Translations under genes and position numbers: made by a program
Part shown: one piece after another, positions 33,455 through 45,960 of the stretch
How the letters are laid out: each line of letters begins with the position of its first letter
Numbering within the stretch: the stretch's first letter is position 1
Notes under the pieces: model-generated
What the model saw: the letters and a program-made list of their open reading frames with translations, nothing else
The model's database searches: none
Told to the model about the DNA's origin: nothing
Assembly (NCBI GenBank): GCA_003344405.1
Contig: NOWV01000065.1
Coordinates: 1 to 64,000, forward strand
From: Trichoplax sp. H2
Taxonomy: Eukaryota; Placozoa; Uniplacotomia; Trichoplacea
Length of the DNA: 64,000 nt
Direction of reading: 5' to 3'

Positions 33455-36400
33455 ATAATATACATCTACAGTATAGTTGCATCGATTTCGTGTTAATTTG
33501 TTATTACGAGGATTGATTAATGTAAATTATTATTCTGCATTTTCATATGTATACTATTAAGTAAAACGATTAATTACGACGAGTAGGATTTCTATTCTAG
33601 TGGGATACTGTGTTATTAGTCGTCACACGTTGTTATTCCTTCGGTTATTGCCGTATAAAATCGCATATTTATTTAATTCAAGTTGTACTATCTTCGTAAT
33701 TATTTGGGTCTTAGATTACTTAAAATTTTTACCGATATATAAGCAGGTTACCACACAAAAATTTTTTCAATCATTGCGAAATAAAATTCTAGTTACTTTA
33801 TCTGTAATTATACGATAAGGTATTACCTAAAGTTGATTATCACCTATAAAACAAGGACTGTTTATTTTTGATTTACTTGTTCCTTCTGTAAGCACTTATT
33901 GATGATGGATGCATACAGACACTCCTTTATTAAATGTAGGTGTGTTTTACCGTACTATTAAGATGAGATGCTAAAAGTTGAATTTTACTGCAATAAAAAT
34001 TTCTTACTTTGAGCTAGATTTATATTGCTGCAATTACTGACTCTGTGTGGAAAGATAGATTACAGGTTAGCTCAATTTTATTCGACCTAAGCTTACGTTG
34101 TTTGGTAAGGTTATAAATAAATCTGGAGCTAGTGATCGATGATTATAAAAAAATACAATAAAATATTATGATATATTGTATTTGCATCAACAATGGCATT
34201 GAGATAATTTTTCATAAGGAACTACTGTACTAAAACAGTCAGTGTATCGAAATAATTCTATGAGATTATTATACTGAATTTATGTATAGCATAGAAAGAT
34301 AGACATTAAATTTATGACTTTTCTAATTGATCTGGAGGCGTTAAAAACCTTTGGTTTACGATATCGACAACTTGAGTAGACCGTCCAAAGGTTTCCATTT
34401 AAAAATCGTCGTATCTGATGCCGTTCTAGAAGAAAATTTAAGCTGTCATGGTCTCGTTAGCTTAAAATAGGAAGATGCATTAAATGCCTTACAAAACGGT
34501 ATGGTGCAACAGTGATAAGCAGTACTGCGGTGTAGTAGTGATCTTATAATTATAATAGGAAAGGAATGATTTCAAAGCGGTCTTACAGGATGTACCTAAA
34601 TCATATTCAATCTCGAGAATTCGATGATCGTATGGTTTTTACTATCCCATAAAATATTCTTCAACTGTCATCCAACATTAATTTGATGTTTAAATCCTGT
34701 GATAATCATATAGGCGCATGATTTTATTTTAGCGACGTTTCGAGATTGTCATAACATATTTCATACCAATAAAATTCCTTCAACCTGATGCTATGTTATA
34801 GATGATCACCAAGAAACTGCTTCTTCATATCTAAAACTTTTTTCTAGTGTAGTTAATTTTTAATCTAGAACTAAAATAAATTTTTTAAAATTACGGTCTA
34901 CGTGACCAGAATAAAAGCATTGAAATGGCTTTAATTTTGTCATTTAGTGTGATGGAAGTGTCGTTTTTATCTGATTTACTTATTAATAATAGCTACTAAT
35001 TTATTGTACTAGAAATTGATATGGTTCTGCAGATAAACTAGTCTTTACTAACATTAATGATAGTAAGAATGGAAAATAAATCTTGTTATCATTTGAAGCT
35101 TTTGAAAACTAGAGTTCACAATTTATGTAAGTTAAAGAGCTACAACAAAAAATTTGTCAAAGGAGAAATAGAATGAAAATACGCAACCTGATTATTATCC
35201 TAACGCTCGGTTAAATTCATAGTATTTTAATATTTATACTACATGACGATCGAACCTGCTTACCTTCAAAGTAAAGTAACCAGAAATAAACAAAAATCCG
35301 CACCCTTATCAAGAACAATGCATGATACCACTATGAGGTCCATTCTATTAAAAGGGGTTCAGGATCATTTAAAGGCAAGCTTTAACTATAAAGAAAAAAA
35401 AATTGACATAATAAGCATACAAACTGGGCATTCTGGCTTACTGTATTAATGTACTAGTATTGCAAGTTGTTTTGACTGAGATGAGTAATAGCCCTAAACC
35501 TTAATCCTAAATCGGGTATTCAAGATTGGATCAAATTCGTAACTTTAAGTATTACGGATAGTTTACGAATGTAATAAAAAATTTAAATGACGTTTGATAT
35601 GATAATAATTGTCACGGTATGGTTGACAGGATGAAATAAAAAAGAAAATTAAACTTAAATTAATTTTATTAATACTTTGATAAATCACTATCTCGTTCCA
35701 CAGCAAGTTGAGGGAGGAATTCCTCTATTTATTTATTTATTTGTTTATTAAACTTTGGAAGTTACGTGACTTAACTTGAAAGAGGTTGAAATTTTAGTTT
35801 AGATATAGACTGAGATGATTTGAAAGTATGAACGCAATAGAAGAGTAGACTTCCCAGTCATCACTAGAATTTGAGTAATGAAAGAATTTAGTAGCGCACG
35901 ATTACCTTGAAACTCTGATTCTGCTGAATTCTGTAAGGTACTTCTCGACTTTTATCCTGTCCAAGCTACTAAATTATCGAACGCTTTTCTCTACGTATAG
36001 CAGAACTATTAGCAGCATTACATCTACGAAAATATTGCTCTAACGTAGTTTACATTACAGTAATCTAGCAATTAAGCATTTAAGTCTGGAACATTATACC
36101 CTATCAAGTACCTTGATATTGATAATAAACCAAAATTGATTTGCCTATAGTTAACAATTTTTGTATGAGATGTACATTGAAAGCCTTGGAGACTAATATT
36201 GGTAATCTAGAACCCAAAGAATGCCAAGATTGACTCCATACTGTTATAAAAACAATACTTGCGCATTTTCTACTGCAGTTTACAATTAAGCTAAGTTGAC
36301 ATCATATAATATTTTACTACCTCAAATATATCTACTTTAAGAATCATAGATTTACTTCATATGGAAAATAATTACTTTACAACTAAATTTACTATAGACG

Positions 36401-37233
36401 AGAATGCAAAAATTAAATTTCTTTACAGATACATCGGTATTTTTATTCGATATATTGATAATATTTAATCATTAGATTATGCGTTCTAGTAATAGACCTA
36501 CATAACATAATTTAAGTATACTAAAATCCCGTAAACTGCACCGGTACGAAACCGGTCACAAGTTAGCTTATTCAATAGAATCATCTATGCTTGTATCTTA
36601 ATAATTTAATTATTATTAGAGGAAGCATTGAAATTAAGGTCCGTATCACCTTAATCATATTTCTATTGAAACTAGTTTAAATTATTACTAGTGCTGCAAT
36701 ATGAAGATAAAAATCTAATGGTCGTGTATTAAAGATAATTCTTACAATTTTTATCCAATAATTGCTTTCCATCCTATTCAGGAGCAATATTTATTTTTTT
36801 GCTCAAAATTTGTTAAATTTGTTTAATTTAACTTTTGAGTACTGTACAACTATTTAAATAGATTCAGTATTATATTATATGCGAAATTTTTTGTCCTCCA
36901 CTATTTAATCCGAATAAAAAATTTATTTTAATTTAAGCAAGTTTGTTTCTGAAATCTGGTCAGCCTTCATACTTAGCAATAATTCTACTTATAATATTTT
37001 AAGCTTTGGTCTGTCTTAAATTATTGGAATTTCTAATATAATATTAATAGATCTATGTCCATGGGTAAAAGCAGCTAATTTTTTGAGTTTCGTAAGCTAT
37101 CACAATTATTGTCATTATTTAAGTAGTATGTAACATAAAACAGTATACAATAACGTTTAAATTATCAGTAATCTAGTATGCCAGAAATCTGTAAGTGTAA
37201 GGCTAATGATATATTGTGCTAACAGCTTGCTAG
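33455..37233. other. Intergenic region, nothing firmly recognised
   Basis: Mostly low-complexity AT-rich DNA. Two short open stretches deserve mention only: 34345-34520 (+), reading SRPSKGFHLKIVVSDAVLEE and then, past a stop, EDALNALQNG, which has a TPR-like look; and an ATG frame at 35243-35449 (+, 68 codons, MTIEPAYLQSKVTRNKQK). Neither has a paralogue or splice support, and I would not call a gene. Confidence 0.4.
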
Positions 37234-37734
37234 CATATATGAGTTTTAAATCTCTACAAGCGTAAATTGATTGAGATAATTGAAAATGTCGTTAATTAAT
37301 ATGGGTATCATCTTATGGTCATAAATAGGATATGTTTACCATCGAAGTTACTATAATAGGACTCGCATTTAAAGTTCGAAATATTTCTTATCAATCGATG
37401 ATAATTTATTATAGCCTATAACTATTAATGTGATAAGATTCTCCTTATGGACTGATTAGTTAAATCGCAGCATTTCAGAAACCGTCGGAACTAGCCAAAA
37501 TACGCCAAATGAAATATGATATATTTGATTACATGACGAAATTTTAGTTTCGACAGTATCATGAGCGATCTACCACTTGTAAGAAAGAAACTTGTAAGAC
37601 TCTTTACTACAGTATCGAGCTCTAAAATTTATCAGCTCTCATTAAAATTAAAGTTTAGTTTATGATGTCAAGCATGTCCATCGTCATTGTCTTTCCTTGC
37701 GGAGTTATTCTGCTCTAGGTAGTAAGTATATTAT
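37234..37734. repeat. Segment A, copy 1 (near-identical to 37863-38363)
   Basis: A 501-base segment starting CATATATGAGTTTTAAATCT is repeated with only a few substitutions at 37863-38363. The copies flank an N gap and are best explained as two haplotypes placed side by side by the assembler. No gene is seen within. Confidence 0.85.
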
Positions 37735-37769
37735 TGTAGTGTTTACTTCTAAATACGGTATAGTCTATT

Positions 37770-37842
37770 TTTAGTAAAAGTTAATTTCCACTAGATTGTA
37801 GCATAACTCTAAATATGTATAATTTATATTTAACAAAATACT
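37770..37842. repeat. Segment B, copy 1 (matches 38847-38919)
   Basis: The last 73 bases before the first gap (TTTAGTAAAAGTTAATTTCC to ACAAAATACT) appear to match the first 73 bases after the second gap exactly. This is the pattern expected if the contigs on either side really overlap here. Confidence 0.85.
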
Positions 37843-37862
37843 NNNNNNNNNNNNNNNNNNNN
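37843..37862. other. Assembly gap (20 N)
   Basis: Twenty Ns; a placeholder-sized scaffold gap. It is flanked by segment B on the left and the second copy of segment A on the right. Confidence 0.99.
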
Positions 37863-38363
37863 CATATATGAGTTTTAAATCTCTACAAGCGTAAATCGAT
37901 TTAGATAATTGAAAATGTCGTTAATCAATATGGGTATCATCTTATGGTCGTAAATAGGATATGTTTACCATCGAAGTTACTATAATAGGACTCGCATTTA
38001 ATGTTCGAAGTATTTCTTATCAATTGATGATAATTTATTATAGCCTATAACTATTAATGTGATAAGATTCTCCTTATGGACTGATTAGTTAAATCGCAGC
38101 ATTTCAGAAACCGTCGGAACTAGCCAAAATACGCCAAATGAAATATGATATATTTGATTACATGACGAAATTTTAGTTTCGACAGTATCACGAGCGATCT
38201 ACCACTTGTAAGAAAGAATCTAGTAAGACTCTTTACTACAGTATCGAGCTCTAAAATTTATCAGCCCTCATTAAAATTAAAGTTTAGTTTATGATGTCAA
38301 GCATGTCCATCGTCATTGTCTTTCCTTGCGGAGTTATTCTGCTCTAGGTAGTAAGTATATTAT
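37863..38363. repeat. Segment A, copy 2
   Basis: Second copy of the 501-base segment at 37234-37734. It is followed by about 54 bases not found elsewhere and then by copy 1 of segment C. Confidence 0.85.
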
Positions 38364-38417
38364 AGTTCTCCTTGGCGTACCTATATATACGGTTATTATT
38401 AACAATTCATTAACGAA

Positions 38418-38826
38418 TGGACCAACTGTATCGATATTTCCATTAATTAATAATCGTTAATAGTATCATGAACTAATTACCATAGTTATTGTAATAAACT
38501 TGATGCATCACTTTCAAAGTTATAAATGATCAAATCAGCAATTTACTACCAAGTTATCAGCTATGTTTATCTTAAGAAAATATTTTTTAACTTATCCATA
38601 TCGGGAACCATAATGTATTATATTTTGTATAATAACGCAAGTATAAGTTTTACTGAATTTATTCAGAGTTCAACTGCTGTAAGATTATCCAGCCGATATT
38701 GCAGGCATAAGGCAATCTTCAGTCGAAAATACAAAGAACTTAATCATCTCCAGTAAGGGTAAAGATCAGTGTCCGAAATGTAGTGAATAGGTTTTTAATT
38801 AGAGTATCACTAGAATATGTAAAGAT
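38418..38826. repeat. Segment C, copy 1 (matches 39101-39508)
   Basis: A ~409-base segment (TGGACCAACTGTATCGATAT to GTAAAGAT) near-identical to 39101-39508, with a few substitutions and one single-base length difference. It holds a 76-codon open frame (38526-38756) also present in the other copy; I do not regard that as a gene. Confidence 0.85.
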
Positions 38827-38846
38827 NNNNNNNNNNNNNNNNNNNN
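38827..38846. other. Assembly gap (20 N)
   Basis: Twenty Ns between copy 1 of segment C and copy 2 of segment B. Confidence 0.99.
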
Positions 38847-39100
38847 TTTAGTAAAAGTTAATTTCCACTAGATTGTAGCATAACTCTAAATATGTATAAT
38901 TTATATTTAACAAAATACTCTGTGGAAATCGCTTTGAATCTAGCTGAATTATATCGTAGCCCTGTCTTAACATAGAAGTAACATATTCTTATTAGTCATT
39001 TATGATTTCCTCCTGCTGTGCTTCATACATTATAAAAGCTATCTTCTTTCACCTATCTCGTTAGTTAGTTCTGCTAGTTACACGGTAAGCTTGCACGCTT

Positions 39101-39508
39101 TGGACCAACTGTATCGATATTTCCATGAATTAATAATCGTTAATAGTATCATGAACTAATTACCATAGTTATTGCAATAAACTTGATGCATCACTTTCAA
39201 AGTTATAAATGATCAAATCAGCAATTTACTACCAGGTTACCAGCTATGTTTCTCTTAAGAAAATATTTTTTAACTTATCCATATCGGGAACCATAATGTA
39301 TTATATTTTGTATAATAACACAAGTATAAGTTTTACTGAATTTATTCAGAGTTCAACTGTTGTAAGATTATCCAGCCGATATTGCAGGCGTAAGGCAATC
39401 TTCAGTCGAAAATACAAAGAACTCAATCATCTCCAGTAAGGGTAAAGATGAGTGCCCGAAATGTAGTGAATAGGTTTTAATTAGAGTATCACTAGAATAT
39501 GTAAAGAT
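39101..39508. repeat. Segment C, copy 2
   Basis: Second copy of segment C. Together with segment B (38847-38919) and the unique stretch between them, it forms what looks like the longer haplotype of this locus. Confidence 0.85.
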
Positions 39509-40642
39509 TCATACTGTAGCTGTTTACTATCATAGTGACATGGAAATCAAAGGGAAGAATAAAAAGATACTATTAATTTAAGTAAAATCTTATTCTTAAT
39601 GCCATCTTGGCTAATGGTGGTAAAGATTAATTTAAATTCCATTACAAGTGGCGTCTAGTGATTTGCTAAAGTGTTATAAAAATACGTATTTCAAGGTTCA
39701 TATCATAGCCTCTCATTAGGCTGGATACGGAAGAATAAAATTTATGAACATTAAGCACTTTATTCCTCGACATTACTAGTATCATAATGACATGAAATAA
39801 AAAGGGAGGATGGAAAGTTACTCTTAATTTAAGCGAAATCTTATTCTTAATTCTATCTTCGTTAATCATTCTAAAAACTAGAGTAACTTGATATAATAAT
39901 AACATGTCAAATTAAGGGAAAAATCAAGCCCACTTTTCAATTGATTATAATTAGTTATTATGCCCAAAAAAATTATTTTCGAAATTGAAATATGAATGAA
40001 AAATGGGTTTGACTACTAAACTCATAGATTTGATAAAGCTAAATTATATGTCGAAAATATTTGAAATTAAAAATAAAGCGGCAATTAATGAAATACTTGT
40101 TAATATTTTTTTCGAAAGCGGGCCTTTTCAATGTATAAGATATAATTAAAAATAGGCAATAAACTATTAATAAAGCAATAACAGTAGTGATTGTTTTTCT
40201 AATTCTATTTTCACTATGAATCATCAATACATTAAGAAGATAATTGTCACCTCCTCAGGAATAGAAACCTCCTGTATTATTTATTATCAATGAATTGCTG
40301 AAAAGTGGTTAGATGATTAAATTGTCTTAAATGAGATAAAATTTGAATTTTAGTCGCACACTTTACTATTGTTTATGCTACTTGATTAGTATACGAACGA
40401 AAAGTTCAGCAACAACTATTTAGACATTAATAGCTTTGAATAGATCAAACAGAAAGTAAAATTTTATCCATTAAACTAACGATTTACAAAAACAGCTTAA
40501 AATTGATCTGAGAGCCAGAACTGAAACTAAATTCATTGATTATCTAAAGCGTAAGCAACTTAGTATTCAGAATTGTCATTCTTCTATTCAATATGAAAGT
40601 ATACACAATAATATAATAGCATGTTATGACTATGTACTGTAG

Positions 40643-41053
40643 GTAAAAGATGGTAAAGAAGTTATAAACCAGAAAGACAGATATGACCACCATCAAGAAC
40701 GTAAAAGCATGAACTTTAAAATAGCTGATGGCTCAGACATTGAACAAGCAAAATCCGATACTAATAACCAAACTGGTAATGAAATCAATCCTTACTCAAG
40801 CGTCCGACGAATTACATGGAAGCAATGTCAGCTTTGCAAAATTAACGATCGTATAGAATCGATCATACTTCGAGGAAGTAACATACTTCGCGAATCAACA
40901 GCAGATCCAGTAGCTTTAAAGACTTCTAATAAAGACTCAGATGAACCTACACATATCAGTAGCCGATCAAAATCTTGGCAAAAATTCTCTTTAAGTGCTA
41001 TTGCTATCATGGTAGTGTTATGCCAAATGGCTATTTTAATAGCTATATTATAG
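40643..41053 (+). CDS. 3' exon of a small tail-anchored membrane protein
   Basis: An ATG frame runs from 40709 (114 codons, TAG/TAA-terminated after LIAIL). The same frame is open upstream to an acceptor-like CTGTAG at 40637-40642, reading VKDGKEVINQKDRYDHHQER, so this is probably the last exon of a spliced gene. The body is polar. The extreme C-terminus is one hydrophobic helix (LSAIAIMVVLCQMAILIAIL) with no residues after it, the hallmark of a tail-anchored protein inserted post-translationally. A short segment before it (IESIILRGSNILRES) loosely resembles the centre of an R-SNARE motif, but the rest of the heptads are missing. Together with the SNARE-like gene 1.8 kb downstream this suggests, but does not prove, a related pair. 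Confidence 0.5.
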   Translation, partial: VKDGKEVINQKDRYDHHQERKSMNFKIADGSDIEQAKSDTNNQTGNEINPYSSVRRITWKQCQLCKINDRIESIILRGSNILRESTADPVALKTSNKDSDEPTHISSRSKSWQKFSLSAIAIMVVLCQMAILIAIL

Positions 41054-42867
41054 ATACGACTATTAATGATTCATATATAAAATTATCTATTGCAGCGCTT
41101 TAATGATTGAAAATTTATATTCGTGGATAGCTGCTGATGCAACTAACGATCGGATATATAGTATGTGGCTACGGATGTTAGCAGCAAGATAAAAAGCGTG
41201 AAGAAAGTATCTTTAGTGCTTCCACTGCTCAGTAGCATTGATAGTATTACCACTTTATTATGTAAATTATAAGAATGGGAACTTTCCAATCGATTAGTGT
41301 TTCCAAGACTCATATTCATTGGCAGTTAAAGTATAATAATGTCTCAAATGTATTCATTCGCACAGATAACTAGACAAAAATTCAGAAATAAGAGTCGCAA
41401 GTGCTATCAGTATCACATGGATATTGACCCAATAGCCTTTCTACTCGTACTATCTGTATTATCAACATAGGCAACAAAAACTATCAGTTATTGCACCTTA
41501 GCGGTCAAAAATGGATGTAAATGAGAAAACTATGTAAACTGGCGATGGTATGGCTATGAGATAGACTATCTTCTATGAGCTTAGGAATTTGTAAATTAAG
41601 GAAGGAGAGTACGAGTATACAATGTTACCAGGACTTCTAGAAGCTCAACAGGATTAAATTATGGAATTTATCCTAAGCATCAATTTAATATACGTATATT
41701 TTGGTTCCTTGACTGGGTTCTAATGCTATAAAAGGTTAAAGCTTGTAAGGCTAACTTTGTCTTTACTCTACAAAAGGTTATTTACCTGATATGGGCGCAG
41801 CTACTTTTTGAGATATTGTCATTACTTAATAGCCTGAAGGAAGAAACATGCGATAATATTTAAGGAAGCGAAAAAATAGTGGTAATGCCAAGATACAATA
41901 TAATAGGAACGTAGTTTATGGTTAATGAATGAATGTCAGCCAATCTTTGAATGAAGGTAAAATACTAAGTATATTCAGCGTTTTGGAAACTTAAATTTTC
42001 TCTTTCGAAATAGTTTTCAAATCGCTGTTTAAAAATGATATTATTATGAAAGCTTTTAAGTATATAGAAGTAGCAGGTAAAGAAATTTGAACTGCTTATG
42101 GCAATTATTACAGTACCGGTAATAGAAGTAAATTATTGCAAATTTTAATCTCCAAAATTTAAAATGATACGCTTATAGAGAGTTAAAAATACTCATCAAA
42201 CCAACAACATACTCTACTTGAAAAGTAATGTCTAGATTATATAAATTAGCCGTTGAAAATTTATTTTCTTTTTTTGGGACTTTTGTTGATTAAAGGATTT
42301 TTAAACCATTTTGAATTTCTATTAGGTTCTCTCCTATCTAATAAGCTCTCGATAGAAGAGGATTGTTTTAAATCTCAATAAAAATCACCGCTTCCACTAT
42401 CTTTTTAAAATTTCTTGAATGTTCACGTACATAATCATGATGGTTTGCCCTTCTTGTTCTTAAATAGCATAGCACTAAACCATCGCATATTCAAAATAAA
42501 CTGCACGCATTGATGACGTGCAACAATCTAATTCCATCAATTGTAGTAAATATGAATAAATGATTTTCCAATCCGTCTATAAATTAACATAATAAAAAAC
42601 TTAAGTGAAATTAGACGTACAATAGTGTGATTTCTCCGGGAATGAACATTGCTACTTATGGTTCATCAATAGAACAATATTATTTATTTTGAATATAAAA
42701 AAGCCTAAATAGCTATAGACTAATTAGCTAAATCTTCACTTCCAGACGGTTAAGGATCAAAATTTTTTTATAGACAGAGGTCAAAAAATTTCACTTAACC
42801 GCAATCATTAGAGTTCTTTGTTAGAGTTTTTTAACGTCGTTTGAATTCGCCATGGTATAGCCCTAAG
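41054..42867. other. Intergenic, nothing recognised
   Basis: AT-rich spacer between the two tail-anchored protein genes. No open frame or repeat with support. The promoter of the downstream gene should lie here. Confidence 0.45.
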
Positions 42868-43383
42868 ATGAATATTTTAAGAAAATCTAAACCTGGCATT
42901 AGCTATTCCCAGATTGCTAATTCACAAGAAAATCCCTCAGATTCTGATAGAGCACAAAGGAAAAAGAAGAAGCTGCATTTCCATCGACCAAAATTGAGAT
43001 CGAATTCGTCCAACGAACAACTTGCACCTAATGATACGTATCAAGCAAGACCAAGATCGAGTTCGTTCGATCCAGAAAGGGCTAGATCAGCTTCATTTGC
43101 AGAAGTTCAAGCTAGACTACAGTCGCTTAAGACGAAACATGTTCCTAAAACTATGGATCAAATAGCAGAGAGAGGAGAAAATATACAAAAAGTCCAAATG
43201 CAGGCGGAAAAATTAAGTGAGGGTGCATCTATTTTTCAGAAAAATACTAAACAAATAAGTAATAAGGCGTGGTGGAATAAAGTTTGCAGTTGTTGTTTAT
43301 GTGGTAAAAAAACAACTTTTATCGTTATCGCTATTTTTATTTTACTAGCCATTATTCTCACCTTAGCACTAACCTCACGTTAA
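42868..43383 (+). CDS. R-SNARE-like (VAMP/synaptobrevin-type) tail-anchored protein
   Basis: 171 codons from ATG 42868 (MNILRKSKPG); the frame upstream to 42841 begins with TTG and is preceded by a stop. Residues 1-80 are basic and Ser-rich, with phosphorylation-type RSSSF and RSASF sites and a KKKK patch. Residues 96-136 (MDQIAERGENIQ, AEKLSEGASIFQ, KAWW) match the C-terminal half of a VAMP R-SNARE helix. The zero-layer Arg is R102 and the juxtamembrane Trp pair is 135-136. A Cys cluster (C140, 142, 143, 145; palmitoylation type) precedes a transmembrane anchor (about 150-168) and a three-residue lumenal end. VAMPs zipper with Q-SNAREs to fuse vesicles. The N-terminal half of the motif (LQSLKTKHVPKT) is poorly conserved and contains Pro93, so fusion activity may be altered; the protein could be regulatory. 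Confidence 0.65.
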   Translation: MNILRKSKPGISYSQIANSQENPSDSDRAQRKKKKLHFHRPKLRSNSSNEQLAPNDTYQARPRSSSFDPERARSASFAEVQARLQSLKTKHVPKTMDQIAERGENIQKVQMQAEKLSEGASIFQKNTKQISNKAWWNKVCSCCLCGKKTTFIVIAIFILLAIILTLALTSR

Positions 43384-45600
43384 TTCCGCTAGTATCAGAT
43401 TGATTGGAGTGATTTCTATCGTGCTACGTGATATCTTAAACTGTTCAATAGCTATTCGTAGCTGCTGAAGGCAAGCTGGTCAAGGCAATTTAATCGTTTC
43501 TTCCATGATTCTTACAAAATTAATGACAAGGTTAACGGGAATTTATTCAATCCGAGATTAAGCTTTACTCTTGGTATGCTCACAGTATATCACAGTTATA
43601 TTTTCACGTTGCTATTATGATTGACAACATAACATTCCTGTTTATGAGTAATATACGAAGTAATTTTTATTTATGATTATTTGTTTTGGCTAAACTGGTA
43701 CACTCAATTTTGATGTTGCTTAAGTTTTTTTATTACCGATAAAATTTTATTTATTGACTAAGCTATTCCTTACTGTAACCATATTATCCTATATAATTTT
43801 TCGTGGATTATAATATTTCATTATTTAATTACAGCTGTATGTAGCTAGCATAAATTCAAATGTAATTCAAAAAAGACTCTTTAGCAAAAGTTACTGAAGT
43901 TTATGACGTCTATTGCATACCATTAATGAGCATCAGTTACGGTACTAATTAATGGCAATTACATACTCGCAAAACGATTTTAGCCTGGTAAAAAATGAAG
44001 TGTGATGCAATTAACATCGGTTAAGGTAATATAATATTTGTTTTTTTTCAAATAACTCGTTAACATGACTATCTAGACTGATTTTGATTGTTTAGTTTTC
44101 ATGAGACTATGTTCAAATGCTGTTTAAGCAATTTACTATGACTAAAATAAATTTATTTGTCTCAAAATATAGTCGATCAAGTCAATTCTTAGGTAGCTTT
44201 GAATACTCTTGGTTGGGATACTGACAAATACAGTTAAAACTATTCGCGGTTTTGTAAATCCTTACACTATCATGTCGTAAAACATCTCGGTTTAGATTTA
44301 GTAATTCAGATAAATTTCTTGTTACTAAAAGCTTTTGTATTTAATAATATTCAATCTAATAAAATTGCTCCGTAACATTATCAGTAGAAATATCATTTCA
44401 GTAACAACTTTTTCGATTTAGCTATGTAAAATATTGTTTGGGATTGACATGCATATTTATTTGCAAAAAAGCCAGATTTATATCTTCATTATTGTCCTTT
44501 ATTATCAGTTTTGCAATTTAAATTGATTCCTTTACTGTATTTAATTGGGCATAGTTGGAAGAAATTTATGATATTATTACTTGATAACATCATCAAGATG
44601 CTGACTTAAACCTTGATTGGAGGTTAGAAGACAAGAAACTTGCCATTTATAAAGAGACGAATTATTTAGTCTATAAGGTTTATGAGTAAGTCAGCATCTT
44701 ATGAAGCTCCTCATAGTTAATTCTATGAATTTGCAGTGTAAAAATGCAATATTAAATACTACTACGAAATTGGCAATATTTAATAGGTCTACTGGTAAAT
44801 CAATATGAAACTTCCAGGAGAAAGTATGTCTTCCCATAGATATCAACAAGTTCATCACAATTTACTAAAATATAGAATATAGTAGTTTGATGAAATTTAC
44901 TGCAGACTGCTGCATCGGTACTATATTGCGAAGTAAAGGAATGAAAGGAATCTGTAATTGTTAAAATATTATTTAATCTAATATCGTTTAATAAAGGAAA
45001 TTAAGGCTATAGTAATGATTGCATACCTGACGACAAAGATCTATTCGTAAAAGAAAATTCTCATCACATATTTGTTCATTTCAACCAAATAATAACAAAA
45101 GTATAATAAATCTATCTCAGATATTATGCAATCAACTAAAGATTGGATTTATGGACATATTACCGATAGATAGAGAAGACCTGAACCCCCGCGAAAAATA
45201 ATAACAAAAAGATAATAAAAGGAAATAAAAAATGAAACACTAAAAATCGGATATATACGCCGCGCGAGCGCAAAGAAATATATATATCGTCACGACTCTG
45301 AAATTTTCTATATATATTTATGCAATAATGTATGCGCGATTCGCGATTGGTCTACCAATATAATCCATTAGCTAAATACTGACAAAATCTATTTAATTAG
45401 CAAGTACGGTGCTTTGCTCCGCAACACTTACCGATCAGGCTTACTGTTGCAATATTTTCCTTCATAACTATATAATATTTTGCTTCAAAATTATTGTATC
45501 AAAATCTCTTCTATACGCTATAGTACTGGTACTACAATTTACTAAATGTTCCACTCATCTAACTAGTATGCAAAATATCACAATCAGTAGATTCTACTAA
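43384..45600. other. Intergenic, nothing recognised
   Basis: AT-rich DNA without a supportable gene. A short GC-richer patch (CGCCGCGCGAGCG, about 45259) stands out but has no repeat partner in the window. Confidence 0.45.
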
Positions 45601-45609
45601 TTGTAACTA

Positions 45610-45960
45610 ACATTTGAGCAAATGATGATAGTTTCAAATTTACAAGATATTAAAGACATATCTATCGTATTAAACGTAAAAATCTCTTTGAAGGAATTTT
45701 GCTGCAGACATATAAATAATACAAAGTTATGTTCAACTGGTTTGACGAGCTGCAGTATATTAGAGCTAAATATCAGCTGCGCTTAAAGAGATATTCTTCG
45801 GTTTCAATCATGCAATTTATGGCGACTTGAGGGAAATCTAATGTTGCCTTGAACTGCGTTTGCTTTTTCTATCATATAAGTATCTACACTCTTCATCGTA
45901 TTAGACTATAAAATATCGGTATTAAATCTACGACAGAGTACAAGTCCGATAAGCTTTTCA
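45610..45960 (+). pseudogene. TRPA exon relic upstream of channel copy A
   Basis: This stretch resembles the region from exon 16 into the following intron and linker exon of the TRPA-like gene (about 53150-53420). AAGATATTAAAGACATATCT and then GTAAAAATCTCTTTGAAGG correspond to the exon 16 end and its donor. ACGACAGAGTACAAGTCCGATAAGC (about 45930; its first 20 bases are enough to find it) corresponds to the start of the linker exon. A second copy is at 58110-58460. Frames are broken. It is likely what remains of an older tandem channel copy. Confidence 0.5.

Noticed and set aside
34345-34520. TPR-like words (EDALNALQNG) downstream of the fourth TPR gene
   Set aside because: Only one short match, with stops on both sides; not enough to call a TPR pseudogene.
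38526-39439. Two similar 76-codon + strand frames (MIKSAIYYQV)
   Set aside because: They are the two copies of segment C, explained by haplotype duplication. Differences between them show no bias toward silent sites that I could judge, and there is no recognisable domain.
39666-39905. 79-codon minus-strand frame
   Set aside because: No motif, no paralogue, no splice context; lies in the disturbed region after the gaps.
40039-40227. Minus-strand frame with a hydrophobic helix (TTVIALLIVYCLFLIISY) that recalls a GPCR TM6 segment
   Set aside because: No neighbouring transmembrane exon, no convincing splice sites, and AT-rich DNA yields hydrophobic frames by chance.
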